From a virus, in the IMG/VR virus record IMGVR_UViG_3300021091_000452, positions 1 to 22,717 of that record: a DNA stretch of 22,717 nt; one strand, written 5' to 3'. The position numbers and the translations under genes are program-made. The notes below the pieces were generated by a model. It was not told the DNA's origin. It saw nothing but the letters and a program-made list of their open reading frames with translations, and searched no databases. This document shows, piece by piece, positions 15,201-22,717 of the stretch (its first letter is position 1; the number at the start of each line of letters is the position of its first letter).

Positions 15201-18200
15201 ATTACAAAACTAGAAATAATATCTGATTCTGAAAATATTTTAGATAATAATAAAATACTTGTAAATCCAAGTATTTATAGTGGTAGACATTCAATTTCAG
15301 GAATCGGATCAACTACATTTTCATATACTATTTTTAATAAACCAGAAAAGTTATCATACACGGATTCAGAAGCTACGCTTTCATATACAACAAATTCTTT
15401 AACAGCATCGGGTGGAATTTCTAGTATTAGAATAAATTCTGGTGGATATGGATATGAAAGTTTGCCTGCTATCGTAAGAATAGATTCCTTAGATGGATCT
15501 GGCGCTGTAATAGAACCATCAGGATCTACCGTAGGAAGAATTTCTTTAACGGAGATACTCGATATTGGATTTGAGTACTCATCGGATCCATCAATAAGAC
15601 CTATTGCAAAAATTCCACAAGTTTTAAAATTAAAAACAACATCATCATTTGAAAGAATAGGTATTTCTTCAATAGGAAAACAATATAACATATCTCCGGA
15701 TCTAATTGTCATAGATTCGATTACAAAACAAATTGTTTCCGATGTTGATCTAAGATATAAACTTGGAGATAAAGAAGTTACTATCTTAAAAAATACAGGT
15801 GGAATTAGTAATTCAATTCCAGAAATTATACCAATCAATAATCCAAATGGTGTTGGAATTAATTCAATATCTTATAATGAATCAACAAAAGAAGTTACTG
15901 TTGGATTAGCAGTAAGTTATAGTTCTTCTAATGATTATCCATTTTCGGTTGGTGATAAAGTAATTATTGAAAACACTAGAGTTGGATTTTCAACCTCAGC
16001 AAAAGGATATAATTCCTCTTCATATGGATATGCTTTGTTTACCTTGAAGGCAATAGATCCAAATATTGGTGGAGCAAATGGAACTGTAACTTATAGTCTA
16101 GGAGAATATCTATCATCTGGAGAAAATCCAGGAGTATTTAATTTATCTCTTTCTGCGGGAAGAATTACTCCACAAAAGTTTTTCCCAATATTTGATGTTA
16201 AGTTGAAAAAAAATGAACTTAGAATTGGAGAAATAGTTTCTACCGAAACTGCAAGTGGCACAGTTGAAAAATGGTATTTTGATAATGATATATTGGTAGT
16301 TTCTACAACTCAAGATTTTAAATCTGGTGATATATTAGTAGGATCTTCATCAAAAACAAAATGCTCAATTGAATTAGTTTTCTCAAATGATGCTGACTAT
16401 AATATTTCTGCAACATCATTAGTTAAGAGGGGTTGGAACTTAGAGTCTGGATTTTTAAATAATGATTACCAAAGAATACACGATAGTGATTATTATCAAT
16501 ATTTTTCATACTCTTTAAAATCAAAAATTGAGTATGAAGATTGGAAAGATCCTGTCAGTTCAATGAACCACACTGCAGGATTTAAAAAATTCTCAAATTT
16601 AATCATTGAATCAAATGACGCATCTTTTAGTGGAATATCAACCGAACAAAACTTGGGAGATTTCACTGCAACTGCGGATATTATTAATGTTGTTGGATTA
16701 AACTGTGTTAATGACTTCGATCTTGCAAGAGAAAACAAATTGACAATAGGATCTGATATTATTTCAGATGAAATAATATTAAATTCATCTTCAATTCAAG
16801 ATTATTTTGAATCTGTTGGAAATAGAGTTTTAGTAATTGATGACATTAGCAGCAGATTTAATAGTAATCCAAGGCCAACTCCTTTTAGTGCAGTAGATTC
16901 GTTTGATCTATCAACTGTAAGATCTAAAAAATACATATCATATATTGTAGATAGAAGATTCACTGGAGAAAAACAAATAAGTGTTACTACACTGTTGCAT
17001 AATGATCTTTTTGGATTCTTAAATCAATATGGAAGAGTTGAAACCGCAAATGATCTTGGTTCATTTGATTTTATCATTAGTGGAAGTGAAGGGCAACTTT
17101 TATTCTATCCAACAAAATTCCAAGCAAATGATTATAGTATAAATCTATTCTCATATGATATAAAGAATACTGTCTCTGGAATAGGCACTATCAATCTAGG
17201 AGATACTGTAAAAATAAACAGTAGCATCAAAACAATTCCAGTGGGATTTAGCACAACAACTAATTTAGTCAGCTTTGCTTCCACATATAGAGCATCAAAA
17301 ATTATTGTTCAATATGCAGCGATAGATAATTCTTATTTCGAATATGATGAACTTACTATTATTCACGATGGATCATCTGCTAATATTCTAGAATATGGAC
17401 AACTATCTACTAATATTTTATCCCCACTTGGATCAAGTGGGATAGGAACTTATAGTGCATATCTTTCGGGGTCGGAGGTAAAGTTAGATTTTACTCCAAA
17501 TGTAGGATTATCTACATCTTATCATGTCAATTCAATTTTGGTTTCAATAGCAAATACCTCATCATCAGGAATTTCTTCAACAACTCTGAGAACTGGCAAA
17601 CTAGAATCAGCAATAACTTCTATTGCTTCTTCAACATCACCAACACCCACAGTAGTTTCCGAGTATGAAAATACTTATTCGGCAGCTTATTATATTGCAA
17701 GTGTAGAAGATACTACAAATAATCAATATCAAATATCTGAAATTATTGTTGTGGATGATGGAACAACACCATCAATAACTGAATTTGGTATTTTGCACAC
17801 ATCTTCAAATATTGGAAATTTTGATGCTAGCATTTCTGGTGGAAAAACAAAATTAACATTTACTCCAATAGCAAATTCAAATGTTGAAGTAAGAGTTTTC
17901 CAAAATTCACTAAGATTTTTTGATGAAAATCTTACAGAATTAATTGATTTTACAAATGCTTTAATTGATACAGGAAGCGGAACTTATGATGGAACAGAAT
18001 CTGATATAAGAAGAATTTTTGAGTTAACACATAAAGGACTTCCAATATTCAGAAGAAATATTTTAGGAAATTCTTCAACCGTTGTTGATTTGACAAATAA
18101 CCTTATTAAAATTCCCAACCATTATTTTGTAACTGGCGAAGAATTGAGGTATACCCATTCCGGACAAGGAACTTCACAATCTATTGGTATTTCAACAGAA

Positions 18201-21200
18201 ACAATAGTTGGAGTGGGAACAACTGATAAGTTGCCTCAAACTGTATATGTCATAAAAGTTACCGATGCGGCAATAAGATTAGCATCATCAGCAGAAAATG
18301 CTCTTAAAACTGTTCCAATACCTCTTATTATTTCATCTGTTGGAATTGGCACATCTCATGCATTAACTTCTAAAAAACAAAATACAAAAGTTCTGATATC
18401 GATCGATAATGTAATACAATCACCTGTTGTATCATCAGCATTGACTTCTATTTTACTGAAAGAAATTTCGTCTATTGATCAAATAATAACAGTTTCTGGA
18501 ATCACTTCTTTCTTCAGTGGAGATTTGATTGAAATTAATAATGAGATTATGAAAGTTGATGCTGTTGGATTTGGTAGTACTAATGTTTTCTTAGTAAAAC
18601 GTCCATGGATGGGAACAGGAATATCTTCTCATGCCAATGGATCTCTTGTTAAGAAAATTGAGGGTGATTATAATATAATTGACAATACAATAAACTTTGT
18701 TACTGCTCCATATGGATTAGTTCCAATTGGAACATTTACTGATGGACCAAATAATATCGATTATTTGGGAATAAGCACATATTCTAATTTTAGTGGTAGG
18801 AGTTTTATAAGATCTGGTATACCAGATACTGATAAAGAACCATATACTAATAACTATATTTTCAATGATATCTCACCACAATTTACCGGATATTCAACTT
18901 CATTTATTTTAAAATCAAATGGACAAAATATAACAGGAATTTCGACAGATAATGCTATTATTTTAGTAAATCAAGTTTTCCAAGGTCCAAAGAAACTTGA
19001 TGCTCCAGTTAGTTTTGTTAGTGATTATGTTCTCAGAGAAAATTCTGGTATAACAAGCATTCAATTCAGTGGATTCATATCTACTACATCATATGATGTA
19101 AACAACAATAACTTACCTCGCGGTGGAATAATTGTTTCCGTTGGAGCATCGAAAGGATTTGGGTATCAACCAATTGTAGCAGCTGGTGGAACTGCTATTA
19201 TTTCTGGATTAGGAACAGTAGCATCTATTAGTATAGGAAACAGTGGGTCAGGATACAGATCAGGTTTACAAGTTGTTAAAGTTGGAGTAAAAACAGAAAA
19301 TCTGGAAAATGTACAAATTACATATGTTGGAACAGCAACAATCTCCGATGGAAATGTTGTAAGCGTTGCAATTACAAATCCAGGAACAGGATATACAACA
19401 TCAAATCCACCCTTTGTAGTTTTTGACGATCCTTTAAATTATTTTAATCTACCATTAGTTTATAGCTCTTTAAATCAAGGAATTGGAATTGGTACTGGTG
19501 CAAGAGTAAATGTTGTAGTTGGTCAGGGATCAAGTGTCATAGACTTTGAAATCACAAATTTTGGGTATGGATATGGTCAAGGAGAAATTTTAACTGTTGG
19601 GGTAGGTGGAACTGTTGGAATACCAACGAACACCTCTTTATCATACAGTGAATTCAATATTACAGTTGATAGAACATTCTCAGATACATTCTCAGGATGG
19701 ACATTCGGAAATCTTCTTGTCTTAGATTCATTTGACAACTTATTTGATGGTATCAAAAAGTCTTTCCAAATTACTTCCAATGGATCCCCAAGATCTATTA
19801 GATCAAGATCTGGTTCTAATATTGATGTTGAATCAACCCTTTTAGTCTTTATTAATGATATTTTACAAGTTCCCGGAGAGGGTTACATATTTGATGGTGG
19901 CAGTTTTATCGATTTTACAGAAGCTCCAAAATCAGGAGATAAATCAAAATTACTCTTCTACCAGGGAACTTCTTCTGTCGATGTCACTAATGTTGACATA
20001 TTAGAAACTATTAAACCAGGAGATATTGTAAGATTGAATGATGACAACATTTCTTATAAACAAAATGATAGACTTGTCACTGATATTATTTCAATCGATA
20101 CTCTAAAAACTAATCCATATAAGAGTCCAGGTTTATCTGATGATCAAGCATATGTACGTCCTATAATTTGGTGCAAACAAACTGACGATTTATTCATTAA
20201 TGGAAAAGAGGTTGGAAAAGATAGAGTTTTATATGAACCATTGATTTATCCAAATACAAGGATTATACAGACAGTTGGATCTGCCTCGACGATAATTTTT
20301 GTTGAAAGTGTAAAAACTTTCTTTGATAGTAATAAAGAAAATTATTCGGGACAAAACAGAATTAGATTAGTTTCACAAGAAAATATTGTGGGAGCATCAG
20401 CAACTGCAATCGTATCGATTGCAGGGACTATTTCCTCAATTTCAATTACAAATTCTGGACTTGGATATACATCTGCACCAACTGTTATTGTTGGTAATCC
20501 AGTTGGTCTTGGATCTACACAAAGAGCATTAGCAACCTCAACTATATTTGATGGATCTGTAACTTCTATTCAGGTATCTTTCCCTGGAACTGGATATACT
20601 TCTTCAACTCCACCATCAGTTTTGATAGATTTTCCAAGATCTTCATATTTTATAGAAGACATATTATCAATTTCTTACAGCGGTGATTTTGGAATTATTT
20701 CTGGAATTTCAACAACTACTGTTGGAGTAGCATCAACAGGAATTATTTTTGATCTTGTAATACCACAAGATTCTTTCCTAAGAGATACCTCTATTGTTGG
20801 TACTGCACTGACAGTAAGTGGAATTCAAACTGGATATTATTTTGTTGTTTATAATTCAAATGTTGGCAGTGGAGTTACTTCACTAAGATCTGATGGTTCT
20901 ATTGTAAGCATTGGAAGTTCATTCCTAGATAATGTCTATTATGCATCCAAAGTTTCAATTGCACAAACAAGTGTTTCCGGATTTGGAGTAACTTATGTTG
21001 CAAAAGTAACTGTCAGTGTTAGTGATTACAACGGACTCAGTGGAATTGGTTATAGTAGTTTCTTTGGAGAGTATAGTTGGGGTAGAATTTCTGCACCATC
21101 TAGACCAAATCCCAAAAACTTTACTTATTATAATAATGGACTACTGGGAATTTCTACTTCTCCAATCGTTGAAAGATTTAACCCTCTTAAATATTCAAAT

Positions 21201-21209
21201 TATAATTAA
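9231..21209 (+). CDS. Giant modular virion protein (3,992 aa), positional gp7 equivalent of the baseplate wedge
   Basis: The protein lies between gp6 and gp8, the place of T4 gp7 (about 1,030 aa), but is nearly four times as long. Its first 260 residues (PSFVRDEFPLVNEFLSEYY, then FLKEFYKKVKKQFSPG and AKDFYSSKGTDQSFEILFRS) resemble an anchoring wedge domain; the remainder is beta-rich. Module types visible: Thr/GFP blocks (78-120, 320-365) with LKIGSEIITYK; about eight NHG--TGD---Y...YFV units (from 465 to 3020); GSGY/GTGY strands (705-785, 1034-1150, 2062-2125, 3304-3457, 3720-3804); a YHYH-like domain (1229-1340); three FTP-ending modules (2558-2898). The C-terminus is a WGRI...FTYYNNG...STSP segment. 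It is probably a wedge arm or peripheral baseplate fibre contacting host or other virion parts. Start ATG 9231 is A-rich without a ribosome site. It is one uninterrupted frame. Confidence 0.85.
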   Translation: MVVTRIKISSVVENQLPSFVRDEFPLVNEFLSEYYSSLEYQGGVLDLLQNIDRYIKLDQLTNLVDSTTITSEINLGDATINVQSTKGFPDSYGLLKIGSEIITYKSKTNTSFNECVRGFSGVISHQNPLKPDNLIFTTSAREEHVNGSSVLNLSILFLKEFYKKVKKQFSPGFDERDLFSNLNQSLFIKQAKDFYSSKGTDQSFEILFRSLYGEDVEVIKPRDYLFTPSDAQYRITKDLIVEEIEGNPFDLLNRTLYQDEDSYFKSTFGSVNNVEKVSRGGKDYYAISLDYDPNVDLEKDSQRSDFSIHSQTKLVTSCSIGSDVIDVDSTIGFPNSGFLVADLSNGTSLTISYTSKSYTQFYGCTGIDQELISGQNIRINSYAYGFVGSDVVKVRVTGVLSNLNYGVDTKYHDEGESIQIKTIGKDSNDVRANNWIFNIATTYDIDTLTLTDLVNFSYRIVTIDNHSIYVGDSVKLIFTDSTEVVSSVVEVLNQKSFIIADQGQIDVNKKYKVQKLISKTNALNFSSSNIYSTNVQNTYQDGKNSFYVTSSSLPSYLNQSLLVKDRSVTFSGFFNGVDLVIGNHGFYTGDAVFYSAESVSNSLGIQDQIYFVNRVNSTTINLSRSRSNLYEDKFISFNATVTNNKLVFNDFYNQTLDNQKLVRNILSPEIASNSTETSPGPIGILVNGVEILNYKSRDSLFYGPLEEINVLSPGSNYDVINPPILSISDPVGFGATGFCEVEGEFEEIQVIDGGFDYITEPVISVTGGSGSGVQAKAQLIDFSHAVSFNATSFGDVNLTNDTITFSNNHKFRNGEVVIYDPEGQQSVGGLSTNSTYYISTQTEKQIKIHTNANDALTNTNPINLTSYGVGNHRLISVQLKKKISSVILTNKGTKYKNRKISISPVGINTFSNIIEAKNHGYSTGDIIVYSTTGSEIGGLQNGKSYFVTSLDENSFKLSNVGTSSTIGIGSAIVGVSTSLDFYFKNKQYVNLSGKGTGNHIFNYPQINVSISGKIGVFSPSGTDYQAVLQPIVRGQIKSVFLESGGTNYGSEKILNFNRQASITLKSGQGAEVIPVLSNGKIVQVLITNPGSGYNSPPTLIVSGPGIGAKLTPIISNGSLTEVKVINGGVGYDTALINVVSSGTGAEFKSVPQKWTVNLVERNIQSNQITDDDGIIDTGINSNYGLQYTHLYAPRKLRQTIFSREVINGQISYLPDLKIENGKESLSNTHSPIIGWAYDGNPIYGPYGYSTINGGSVKPIESGYYLSLKPNRPSTSIFPEGFFVEDYSYRSRGDLDEYNGRFCVTPEFPNGVYAYFATIDGSGVESSPPFRNYRKPVFPYFIGNSYKSKPNQYNFSPLSNQDNIDLKNTTFFRNTTPYNLLDKNSGYDFIVNSNNIKRQNSIVRYVKPGIVDSIGIKTGGFNYKIGNKVIFDNSKSGGQGVSAEVNLLNGKQIRNISVNSVSISGVEFISNPQGIIGFATSPHNLSIPSNNVIITGLNTSTSNLNGNNVVGVRSETFLLSVGVGTTGSTGIVTYFSVFGPLDFPNIRENDVLKIDSEKLKVLNIDRESSRIRVLREYEGSTGSSHTVSSLIYEDSRKFTVSYNPRIDLKSTKYNKEIYFNPPESIGIGTTSGIGIGATLFFSNPGVGASSLFIPTRTIYLPNHNLSTGDELIYSSNGGNPITASTNGISTFQLVDDQIVYVAKVNDSLIGIATNQVGVGSTGIFVGINSSVTTEILYFTDPGLGEIHSFTTNYKDIVVGEVNKNLVTVSTAETHGLNVNDIVNISCLSGISTTYVIKYDDYNRRMVIDPKSFISGDVDASNDTIQILSHGYITGQKVIHTSSSPAGGLENGEIYFVVKVDNNRLRLAKTYYDSTLSDPNYVNITSVSSGTLSLVNPPITGTRNQQIIFDVSDSSLSYNISFNKYPAFKFDIYTDSSFDTTFDSRKKTGELNIIRNGILGVDANATVTINLSNDVPNTLYYQLTPVDYDTNNITKLEIISDSENILDNNKILVNPSIYSGRHSISGIGSTTFSYTIFNKPEKLSYTDSEATLSYTTNSLTASGGISSIRINSGGYGYESLPAIVRIDSLDGSGAVIEPSGSTVGRISLTEILDIGFEYSSDPSIRPIAKIPQVLKLKTTSSFERIGISSIGKQYNISPDLIVIDSITKQIVSDVDLRYKLGDKEVTILKNTGGISNSIPEIIPINNPNGVGINSISYNESTKEVTVGLAVSYSSSNDYPFSVGDKVIIENTRVGFSTSAKGYNSSSYGYALFTLKAIDPNIGGANGTVTYSLGEYLSSGENPGVFNLSLSAGRITPQKFFPIFDVKLKKNELRIGEIVSTETASGTVEKWYFDNDILVVSTTQDFKSGDILVGSSSKTKCSIELVFSNDADYNISATSLVKRGWNLESGFLNNDYQRIHDSDYYQYFSYSLKSKIEYEDWKDPVSSMNHTAGFKKFSNLIIESNDASFSGISTEQNLGDFTATADIINVVGLNCVNDFDLARENKLTIGSDIISDEIILNSSSIQDYFESVGNRVLVIDDISSRFNSNPRPTPFSAVDSFDLSTVRSKKYISYIVDRRFTGEKQISVTTLLHNDLFGFLNQYGRVETANDLGSFDFIISGSEGQLLFYPTKFQANDYSINLFSYDIKNTVSGIGTINLGDTVKINSSIKTIPVGFSTTTNLVSFASTYRASKIIVQYAAIDNSYFEYDELTIIHDGSSANILEYGQLSTNILSPLGSSGIGTYSAYLSGSEVKLDFTPNVGLSTSYHVNSILVSIANTSSSGISSTTLRTGKLESAITSIASSTSPTPTVVSEYENTYSAAYYIASVEDTTNNQYQISEIIVVDDGTTPSITEFGILHTSSNIGNFDASISGGKTKLTFTPIANSNVEVRVFQNSLRFFDENLTELIDFTNALIDTGSGTYDGTESDIRRIFELTHKGLPIFRRNILGNSSTVVDLTNNLIKIPNHYFVTGEELRYTHSGQGTSQSIGISTETIVGVGTTDKLPQTVYVIKVTDAAIRLASSAENALKTVPIPLIISSVGIGTSHALTSKKQNTKVLISIDNVIQSPVVSSALTSILLKEISSIDQIITVSGITSFFSGDLIEINNEIMKVDAVGFGSTNVFLVKRPWMGTGISSHANGSLVKKIEGDYNIIDNTINFVTAPYGLVPIGTFTDGPNNIDYLGISTYSNFSGRSFIRSGIPDTDKEPYTNNYIFNDISPQFTGYSTSFILKSNGQNITGISTDNAIILVNQVFQGPKKLDAPVSFVSDYVLRENSGITSIQFSGFISTTSYDVNNNNLPRGGIIVSVGASKGFGYQPIVAAGGTAIISGLGTVASISIGNSGSGYRSGLQVVKVGVKTENLENVQITYVGTATISDGNVVSVAITNPGTGYTTSNPPFVVFDDPLNYFNLPLVYSSLNQGIGIGTGARVNVVVGQGSSVIDFEITNFGYGYGQGEILTVGVGGTVGIPTNTSLSYSEFNITVDRTFSDTFSGWTFGNLLVLDSFDNLFDGIKKSFQITSNGSPRSIRSRSGSNIDVESTLLVFINDILQVPGEGYIFDGGSFIDFTEAPKSGDKSKLLFYQGTSSVDVTNVDILETIKPGDIVRLNDDNISYKQNDRLVTDIISIDTLKTNPYKSPGLSDDQAYVRPIIWCKQTDDLFINGKEVGKDRVLYEPLIYPNTRIIQTVGSASTIIFVESVKTFFDSNKENYSGQNRIRLVSQENIVGASATAIVSIAGTISSISITNSGLGYTSAPTVIVGNPVGLGSTQRALATSTIFDGSVTSIQVSFPGTGYTSSTPPSVLIDFPRSSYFIEDILSISYSGDFGIISGISTTTVGVASTGIIFDLVIPQDSFLRDTSIVGTALTVSGIQTGYYFVVYNSNVGSGVTSLRSDGSIVSIGSSFLDNVYYASKVSIAQTSVSGFGVTYVAKVTVSVSDYNGLSGIGYSSFFGEYSWGRISAPSRPNPKNFTYYNNGLLGISTSPIVERFNPLKYSNYN
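12915..13245 (+). other. YHYH-like domain within the giant protein
   Basis: Residues about 1229-1340 read HSPIIGWAYDGNPIYGPYGY, then DEYNGRFCVTPEFPNGVYAY and PVFPYFIGN. This is the layout of the YHYH family: H-P--G-A-DG-PIYGP, followed by L-E-NG-F--T-E-P-G-Y-Y and a final P-F-G. In the YHYH signature itself the second His is here an Ala (VYAYF). Confidence 0.75.
16903..17922 (+). repeat. Three related protein modules in the giant gene
   Basis: Residues about 2558-2644, 2683-2774 and 2812-2898 share a pattern: YRA/YSA/RSKKYI near the start, a DE-TIIHDG / SEIIVVDDG strand, EYGQL / EFGIL / QYGRV, a G-F/Y-A-SG strand and a last L-FTP or LLFYP strand. Copies 2 and 3 are closest. DNA identity is low, so the duplications are old. 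Confidence 0.7.
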
Positions 21210-21215
21210 TAAATA
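21209..21215 (+). promoter_or_regulatory. Late promoter core before gp8
   Basis: ATAAATA within TTAATAAATAGATAA overlaps the last base of the giant gene's stop codon and lies 17 bp before the gp8 start. The shared AATAAATA before gp25 and gp8 supports the same sigma factor. Confidence 0.75.
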
Positions 21216-21231
21216 GATAAAAAATCGCAAA

Positions 21232-22717
21232 ATGTCTGCAATTATAACTGATCAACTTAGAATTTTAAACGCTAAGAATTTTGTAGCGGCTGCAACCTCA
21301 GATACTAATAATTATTATTCTTTTGTTGGGTTGCCGAACGCTACTGATTATTCTTCAACCTGGGATGCAAATCCTCCTGCACCTAAAGATAGTTTTGAGC
21401 AAGAAAATGATTATTGGGACACTATGGTAGCCCTTAAAAAAATTCCTGCTGGCAATGTTAATCAAGTTGTAAGAAAAAATACTTGGACATCTGGCATAAC
21501 ATATGATATGTATCGTCATGATATAAGTAGAACAAACACATCAAAACCATCAGAAGCAACTAATTTATATCTCGCAAATTACTTTGTAATTAATGATGAC
21601 TTTAAAGTTTATATTTGTTTGCAAAATGGAACTGATCCAGGAAACCCATCTGGTAGACCTTCACTAGACCAACCAACATTTGTAGATCTAGAACCCAGAG
21701 CAGCTGGTGATAGTGGAGATGGATATATTTGGAAATACTTATACACAATTAAACCAAGCGAAATTGTAAAGTTTGACTCAACAAATTATATTCCTGTTCC
21801 AAAAAATTGGGATACTAGTTTAGAAAATTCAGCAATAAGAAATAATGCAGCAACTAGTGGTCAATTAAAAATAGTAACAATAAAAAATCGTGGAGTTGGA
21901 CTAGGAACAGCAAATAGAACTTATACAAGAGTTCCTATTAAGGGAGATGGGCAGGGAGCAGAGGCAACAATTGTAATAAACAATGAATCAAAAGTAGATT
22001 CAATAACTGTCTCTAACGGAGGTTCTAATTATACGTATGGAACAGTAGATTTAGTTGCTGGGGGAGTTCCAACAGGATCAACTTCTCCAATTTTTGATGT
22101 CACAATTCCACCCAAAGGTGGACATGGATATGACATTTATAGAGAACTAGGTGCATATAATGTTCTTATTTTTTCTAGAATAGAAAATGATATTGAAAAT
22201 CCCGATTTTATTACAGGTAATCAAATATCTAGAATTGGAATCGTTGAAAATCCAGAAAGTTTTGGATCATCTTCACAATTAACAAGCGACAAAGCCAGCG
22301 CACTTTATGCAATTCGATTAGTTGGGTCTGGTTATAGTTCGGCTGTTTTTACTCCCGATTCTAGAATTACGCAAACGATTGGAATAGGGTCAACTGCTGT
22401 TGGTAGAGTAGTTTCTTATGATCAAACAACAGGTGTTTTAAAATATTGGCAAGATAAATCTTTGGTTGGATTTAATAGTAATGGAACGCAAAATTCATCC
22501 CCAATATATGGATTTAATGTTAATAGATTTACAGCATTTCCATCTAATGGAGGTTCTATAAACGTAGTTGGTGGGTCTTTAACTTTACAGATAGGAACAA
22601 GTTTTTCTGGTGTATCTACCACAATAAATAGTAGAACATACTATCTTGGCCAATTATTTGCCAATGGACTTTCAAATCCAGAAGTTAAAAAATATTCTGG
22701 CAATATAATTTATATTG
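21232..22717 (+). CDS. gp8: Baseplate wedge subunit gp8 (3' end outside window)
   Basis: ATG 21232 opens a frame that is still open at the window end, with 495 full codons. The N-terminus MSAIITDQLRILNAKNFVAA is followed by SFVGLPNATDYSSTWD, an aromatic NDYWDTMVALKKIP block, YFVINDDFKVYICLQNG (near 120-140) and the family signature GDGYIWKYLYTI (near 162-173), comparable to GDGYVWEYLFEI in T4 gp8. T4 gp8 (334 aa) forms dimers on the outer wedge. The product here is already longer, because of inserted repeat strands (VTIKNRGVG, SITVSNGGSNYTYG, LVGSGYSS) of the kind seen in the giant protein. It follows its own late promoter with an A-rich leader. Confidence 0.9.
   Translation, partial: MSAIITDQLRILNAKNFVAAATSDTNNYYSFVGLPNATDYSSTWDANPPAPKDSFEQENDYWDTMVALKKIPAGNVNQVVRKNTWTSGITYDMYRHDISRTNTSKPSEATNLYLANYFVINDDFKVYICLQNGTDPGNPSGRPSLDQPTFVDLEPRAAGDSGDGYIWKYLYTIKPSEIVKFDSTNYIPVPKNWDTSLENSAIRNNAATSGQLKIVTIKNRGVGLGTANRTYTRVPIKGDGQGAEATIVINNESKVDSITVSNGGSNYTYGTVDLVAGGVPTGSTSPIFDVTIPPKGGHGYDIYRELGAYNVLIFSRIENDIENPDFITGNQISRIGIVENPESFGSSSQLTSDKASALYAIRLVGSGYSSAVFTPDSRITQTIGIGSTAVGRVVSYDQTTGVLKYWQDKSLVGFNSNGTQNSSPIYGFNVNRFTAFPSNGGSINVVGGSLTLQIGTSFSGVSTTINSRTYYLGQLFANGLSNPEVKKYSGNIIYI

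Noticed and set aside
15275-15838. Minus-strand frame of 187 codons inside the giant gene
   Set aside because: It mirrors a beta-rich coding segment; long antisense frames are expected there, and the product (many Ile, Pro, Ser) shows no motif or start signal.
1-22717. tRNA genes, CRISPR arrays, insertion sequences
   Set aside because: No cloverleaf-like sequence, no regularly spaced repeats and no transposase reading frame were seen; the only mobile gene is the homing endonuclease.

Overview
The window reads as part of a T4-like myovirus that infects marine cyanobacteria (a cyanophage of the Synechococcus/Prochlorococcus type). The basis is the gene order gp25 - gp6 - very large structural protein - gp8, the NATAAATA-type late promoter motif before gp25 and gp8, and the dense block of very small conserved-looking genes. 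Several of these small genes I recognise, from memory only, as recurrent cyanophage proteins of unknown function. No cellular, ribosomal or tRNA gene is visible.

Region 1 (1-4477) is an accessory block of short + strand genes (39-104 codons), often joined by ATGA or TGATG stop/start overlaps and mostly without clear Shine-Dalgarno sites. Three genes (starts 1028, 1698, 3991) share a repeated leader, perfect over 38 bp in two copies and diverged in the third. The block is interrupted by a - strand GIY-YIG homing endonuclease gene (2603-3487), whose 3' end lies in the U-tract of a terminator closing the upstream genes. A second run of small genes follows a sigma70-like promoter near 3681.

Region 2 (4478-4889) has no intact gene. 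It holds a near-consensus sigma70 promoter (TTGACA-17-TATACT) that points into a GC-rich stretch with two competing stems, and a small membrane-protein reading frame split by one base in a C6 run.

Region 3 (4890-6866) is a transition: a small conserved protein, a glycosyltransferase-like protein with a DSD motif, a 46-residue basic peptide, a strong terminator, and two uncharacterised genes.

Region 4 (6908-22717) is the baseplate wedge operon: gp25 (133 aa), gp6 (638 aa), a 3,992-aa modular protein in the position of T4 gp7, and gp8, which is cut by the window end. gp25, gp6 and the giant gene are packed with 1-nt overlap or 5-nt spacing behind one late promoter; gp8 has its own late promoter overlapping the giant gene's stop codon. 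The giant protein carries repeated beta-type modules and a YHYH-like domain, and one of its repeat types recurs in gp8, so the two probably share an evolutionary source of surface modules. Base and codon use shift from fairly balanced in region 1 to AT-rich (AGA, GGA, TTA, ATA) in region 4.
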